Source of the DNA: an uncultured Alistipes sp.
GTDB lineage: Bacteria; Bacteroidota; Bacteroidia; Bacteroidales; Rikenellaceae
NCBI GenBank assembly: GCA_934754975.1
Contig: CAKVKI010000005.1
Location: forward strand, 1 to 26,998
Length of the DNA: 26,998 nt
Direction of reading: 5' to 3'
The notes beneath the pieces are model-generated. The model saw nothing but the letters and a program-made list of their open reading frames with translations. It did not search any database and was not told the origin of the DNA. The translations under genes were made by a program, and so were the position numbers. This document shows positions 24,010-26,998 of this stretch, one piece after another. Numbering within the stretch: the stretch's first letter is position 1; each line of letters starts with the position of its first letter.

Positions 24010-24049
24010 ATGACGGGAGCGCAAATGAACTCGATGACGGGAGCGCAAA
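24010..24049. repeat. Two 16-bp direct repeats with 24-bp period
   Basis: ATGACGGGAGCGCAAA occurs at 24010-24025 and again at 24034-24049, separated by 8 bp, immediately after the UroD2 stop codon. The two copies are identical. The intervening TGAACTCG gives an overall 24-bp unit, which looks like a recent short duplication. No function is evident. Confidence 0.8.
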
Positions 24050-24098
24050 AACCGGCCGCATCCCCTTCCTTCCGGCTTCCATATTTTTTTACCGAACT

Positions 24099-24114
24099 AC
24101 TTAATCGTTTAAAT
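24099..24114. promoter_or_regulatory. Predicted LacI-family operator 4 (second GH92 gene)
   Basis: ACTTAATCGTTTAAAT has a central CG and matches the common pattern A[CT]TT[AT]A[AT]CG[AT]T[AT]AA[AG]T. It lies 64 nt upstream of the GH92 start codon in the 174-bp gap after UroD2, so the GH92 gene probably has its own promoter in addition to any read-through. Confidence 0.68.
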
Positions 24115-24178
24115 AAAAGTTCAACGGCGAATTTGGATGACCAAACAATGCAAACGAAGAATTTCAACTGACAGCGCC

Positions 24179-26413
24179 ATGAAAAATACGATACTTCCCC
24201 TTATCTCGCTTGTCGCCGCATGCAGCCTTGCGGCGGGATGCCGCCAGACTCCGGCTTATACGGACTATGTGGACCCGTTTATCGGCACCGCGGCGACCGG
24301 GCACACCTATCCGGCCGCCACCACCCCGTTCGGCATGGTACAGGCAGGTCCCGACACCGGCACGGAGGGCTGGCAGCACAGCTCGGGCTACCACGCCGAC
24401 GAATCCACCATCATCGGATTTTCGCACACCCACCTGAGCGGCACCGGAGCCGCCGATATGGGCGACATCCTGCTGATGCCTGTCACGGGAACGCCCCGAT
24501 TCACGCCCGGCACCGCCGCAAATCCCGACGCCGGCTACCGTTCGAGATTCCGCCACGACACGGAGAAAGCTTCTCCGGGCTACTACGGCGTCCTGCTGGA
24601 CGATTACGCCGTTTCGGTCGAAATCACGGCGACGCCGCGCGGCGCGATGCACAAATACGACTTTCCCGCAAACGAAGATACAGGCGTAATCATCGACCTC
24701 GCGCACGGCATCGGCGACCGCACCCGAGAGTGCGCCGTCGAGGTCGTGGACAAATACTCGGTCAAAGGCTTCCGGCGTTCCGGCGGTTTTATCGGCGATC
24801 ACACTTTCTACTTCTACGCCACCTTCTCGGAACCGATCACAACACTGAAGGTCCCCGAAGAGGCCGAAGGGAAACCGTCGGGCAAACTGTATGCAGGCTT
24901 CGGGCCGGGCAAACCGGTACTGGTGAAAATCGCGCTTTCGACGGTAAGCGAAGAGGGCGCACTCCGCAACCTGCAGGCCGAGCTTCCGGACTGGGATTTC
25001 GCGGGGACGGTCGAAAAGGCACAGCGGCTGTGGAACAACGTTCTTTCGGTCATCGACGCCGAGACATACGATCCCGCGCAGAAGACGATCTTCTACACGG
25101 CGCTTTACCACAGCTTCGTCACCCCCAACCTGGTCACGGACGCCGACGGAAGCTACCGGGGCTGGGACCGCCAGGTACATCGTAGCATGTCGGGCGACCT
25201 GTATACCAACTACTCGCTGTGGGACACCTACCGCGCCGTCCATCCCTTCTTCAGCCTGCTGCGCCCCGACGCCAACATGCGCTTCATCCAATCCATGCTG
25301 GAACGCTACCGCCAGACGGGCATGCTGCCGATGAACGAATACGGCTCGAACGAAACCTACTGCATGATCGGTTACCACGCCGTTCCCGTAATCGCGCAGG
25401 CGATTCTCGAAAACCGCGGCGGATTCGATTACGACGAGGCGTTCGAAGCCATGAAAGCCGCCGCGATGGACGACGCCCGGGGCGTGGGCCTGCTCAAAGA
25501 GTACGGCTATATCCCGAGCGAACTGGAGAACAACTCCGTGTCGAAGGTCCTCGAATACGCCTACGACGACTGGTGCATCGCCCAGGCCGCAAAGAAACTG
25601 GGGCGCGCGGAAGATTACCGCTACTTCACCGCCCGCGCCGCAAACTACCGCAACCACCTCGATCCCCGGACCCGGCTGATGCGCGGACGCCGCGCCGACG
25701 GGAGCTGGGTCGCTCCGTTCGATCCCAAAGCCGTTTCGGTACTCGGACACGGCGACTTCACCGAAGGCAACTCGTGGCAGTACTCGTTCTACGTTCCGCA
25801 GGACATGGAAACGCTCGTCGAACTGATGGGCGGCGACGAGCAGTTCACGCTGAAGCTCGACACGCTCTTCACCACCGATTCCAACGTGGACAACGTCCAT
25901 GCCGTCGATGTCACGGGACTCGTCGGCCAGTACGCCCACGGCAACGAGCCGAGCCACCACATGGCCTACCTCTACAATTTCTCGGGACAGCCGTGGAAGA
26001 CGCAGGAGATGGTCAGCACGATCAAGCGCACCCAGTATTCGGCCGGCCGCGACGGACTGTGCGGCAACGACGACTGCGGCCAGATGTCGTGCTGGTACAT
26101 CTACAGCGCGCTGGGCTTCTATCCCGTCACCCCGTGTATGGATTACTACGTGATCGGAAGCCCCTGCGTAAAACACGCCGAACTCCGGCTGCCCGGCGGC
26201 AAAACCTTTACGGTCAAAGCCGAAAACGCGTCTCCGGAAAACATTTATATCCAATCGGTCGCGCTGAACGGCGCGCCTTATGAAAAATCGTATATCGCTA
26301 TCGACGAGATCGCCCGCGGAGGAACGCTCGAATTCGTCATGGGCAGCACCCCCGACCGTCATTGGGCGGCGGCACATGCACACCGTCCGCCGTCGAAAAT
26401 CGCAAACGACTAA
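24179..26413 (+). CDS. GH92 family alpha-mannosidase lipoprotein
   Basis: I start at the ATG at 24179, which begins MKNTILPLIS and a lipoprotein signal with lipobox SLAAGC (Cys21); the frame is open for 14 more codons upstream without a signal. The mature 744-residue precursor is a standard-length GH92 enzyme: YVDPFIGTAATGHTYPAATTP (30-50, split by the two GH92 opening blocks), GFSHTHLSGTG (80-90), EGNSWQ with the expected catalytic acid Glu529, HGNEPSHH (587-594), and GNDDCGQMSCWY (629-640) with the expected base Asp631/Asp632. All signature residues are intact, unlike the first GH92 gene. It should release alpha-linked mannose from non-reducing ends, with calcium, at the membrane surface. 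It is followed after 18 nt by a GxGYxYP_N-like gene. Confidence 0.96.
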   Translation: MKNTILPLISLVAACSLAAGCRQTPAYTDYVDPFIGTAATGHTYPAATTPFGMVQAGPDTGTEGWQHSSGYHADESTIIGFSHTHLSGTGAADMGDILLMPVTGTPRFTPGTAANPDAGYRSRFRHDTEKASPGYYGVLLDDYAVSVEITATPRGAMHKYDFPANEDTGVIIDLAHGIGDRTRECAVEVVDKYSVKGFRRSGGFIGDHTFYFYATFSEPITTLKVPEEAEGKPSGKLYAGFGPGKPVLVKIALSTVSEEGALRNLQAELPDWDFAGTVEKAQRLWNNVLSVIDAETYDPAQKTIFYTALYHSFVTPNLVTDADGSYRGWDRQVHRSMSGDLYTNYSLWDTYRAVHPFFSLLRPDANMRFIQSMLERYRQTGMLPMNEYGSNETYCMIGYHAVPVIAQAILENRGGFDYDEAFEAMKAAAMDDARGVGLLKEYGYIPSELENNSVSKVLEYAYDDWCIAQAAKKLGRAEDYRYFTARAANYRNHLDPRTRLMRGRRADGSWVAPFDPKAVSVLGHGDFTEGNSWQYSFYVPQDMETLVELMGGDEQFTLKLDTLFTTDSNVDNVHAVDVTGLVGQYAHGNEPSHHMAYLYNFSGQPWKTQEMVSTIKRTQYSAGRDGLCGNDDCGQMSCWYIYSALGFYPVTPCMDYYVIGSPCVKHAELRLPGGKTFTVKAENASPENIYIQSVALNGAPYEKSYIAIDEIARGGTLEFVMGSTPDRHWAAAHAHRPPSKIAND

Positions 26414-26431
26414 CCACAAAAAACCATCCGC

Positions 26432-26998
26432 ATGAAAAAGACGACACTCATTTCCGTTCTGGCAGCCCTGCTGGCACTCCCGCTTCCCAGCGGCGCATCG
26501 GCGCAAGGCGGCGGCCCGGTCAATAACGACCTCGCAGGATTCAATCGCAACTGGCATCCCGGCCTGTCCGTAAAACCGGCAAAATACTGGAACTGCACCG
26601 ACGTCCTCAACAACCCGGAGCGCAATTCGCTGGAAAATCCTTCGCCCAGCAACGGACTGCGCAGCCACCTGCTCACGCAGTCCGTAGCGGGACTGGTCCA
26701 CCGGGCCGTCCAAAACAAAAAATCCCTGGTCGCCGTCTGGATGGGCAGCGACCGGGAGCATAACGGCTACATCGTCTCCCACAACGCCCTGCACGACATG
26801 GGCATCGAACCGGCCGGGACTGTCTCCGCCCTCGAACTCGCCACCGGAACTTTCGGCGAGATCGACGGCATCGACGTCGATGTAAAGCATCTTTTCGACG
26901 GCTATGTGCTGACCGACCTGGCGAACAATCCCGAGAGCAACATTGTCGCTTCGGTGGCTTCACACGTCTACAATGCGATCATCGTGGACGTGCGCGAC
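26432..26998 (+). CDS. GxGYxYP_N-like secreted protein, C-terminus cut by window edge
   Basis: The 189 visible residues start with a type I signal peptide (cut near ASA-Q, about residue 24). Unlike its homologue at the left edge it has no lipobox Cys. HLLTQSVAGLVHRA, VAVWMGSDRE, ALHDMGI and ELATGTF match that homologue block by block. Further on, FDGYVLTD and NIVASVASHVYNAIIVD align with YDGVVVYD and NLASNIAGAENRVILSP of the GxGYxYP protein at 7767-9575, which is the best evidence for membership of that superfamily. It lies 18 nt behind a GH92 gene, the same order as at the left edge. The function is unknown; a partner role to GH92 is inferred from the repeated pairing. Confidence 0.75.
   Translation, partial: MKKTTLISVLAALLALPLPSGASAQGGGPVNNDLAGFNRNWHPGLSVKPAKYWNCTDVLNNPERNSLENPSPSNGLRSHLLTQSVAGLVHRAVQNKKSLVAVWMGSDREHNGYIVSHNALHDMGIEPAGTVSALELATGTFGEIDGIDVDVKHLFDGYVLTDLANNPESNIVASVASHVYNAIIVDVRD

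Noticed and set aside
24010..24171. A small 53-codon frame after UroD2
   Set aside because: It contains operator 4 and the 16-bp repeats, has no upstream ribosome-binding feature, and has no recognisable protein character.
1..26998. tRNA, rRNA, CRISPR arrays, transposases, integrases or att sites
   Set aside because: I looked for repeat arrays, conserved RNA ends and mobile-element genes and saw none. The genes form one coherent locus without signs of insertion.

Overview
The window reads as chromosomal DNA from a GC-rich member of the Bacteroidales. Alistipes or another Rikenellaceae is my best guess, but I cannot prove it from sequence alone. The grounds are a SusC/SusD pair, many lipoproteins with Bacteroidetes-type lipoboxes, AT-rich intergenic DNA between GC-rich genes, promoter-like TTG/TAnnTTTG elements and few Shine-Dalgarno sequences. 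It is almost entirely one polysaccharide utilization locus (PUL) with its cytoplasmic genes and regulator: 16 genes (14 complete, 2 cut by the window edges) and no RNA genes, insertion sequences or CRISPR arrays that I can see.

Layout. From 20424 leftwards runs a tightly packed minus-strand operon: ROK sugar kinase, UroD-like protein 1, SusC, SusD, three tandem GxGYxYP lipoproteins, two IPT/TIG-repeat lipoproteins with DUF1566-like C-termini, a large GH92 glycosidase, and a cut GxGYxYP_N-like lipoprotein. Upstream of it, also on the minus strand, are a gmhA-like sugar-phosphate isomerase (20737-21324) and a LacI-family regulator (21475-22491). Divergent from the regulator, on the plus strand, are UroD-like protein 2 (22919-24004), a second GH92 lipoprotein (24179-26413) and a second GxGYxYP_N-like protein that runs off the right edge.

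How it may work. SusC/SusD, the two IPT/DUF1566 lipoproteins and the GxGYxYP lipoproteins would bind, process and import a glycan. The two GH92 enzymes would release alpha-linked mannose or a mannose-like sugar. The ROK kinase, GmhA-like isomerase and two UroD-like proteins would handle the product in the cytoplasm. No HTCS, SusR or ECF-sigma/anti-sigma regulator is present. Instead, near-identical 16-bp palindromes with a central CG lie upstream of four transcription units, so the LacI-family protein probably controls the whole set.

The most unusual points are: (i) five proteins related to the poorly characterised GxGYxYP family, two of them each directly behind a GH92 gene; (ii) two UroD/methyltransferase-like proteins inside a glycan locus, which suggests a methylated sugar; (iii) a GmhA-like isomerase under apparently catabolic control; (iv) a modular pair of IPT-repeat lipoproteins; and (v) a perfect 18-bp hairpin inside the operon just before the GH92 gene.
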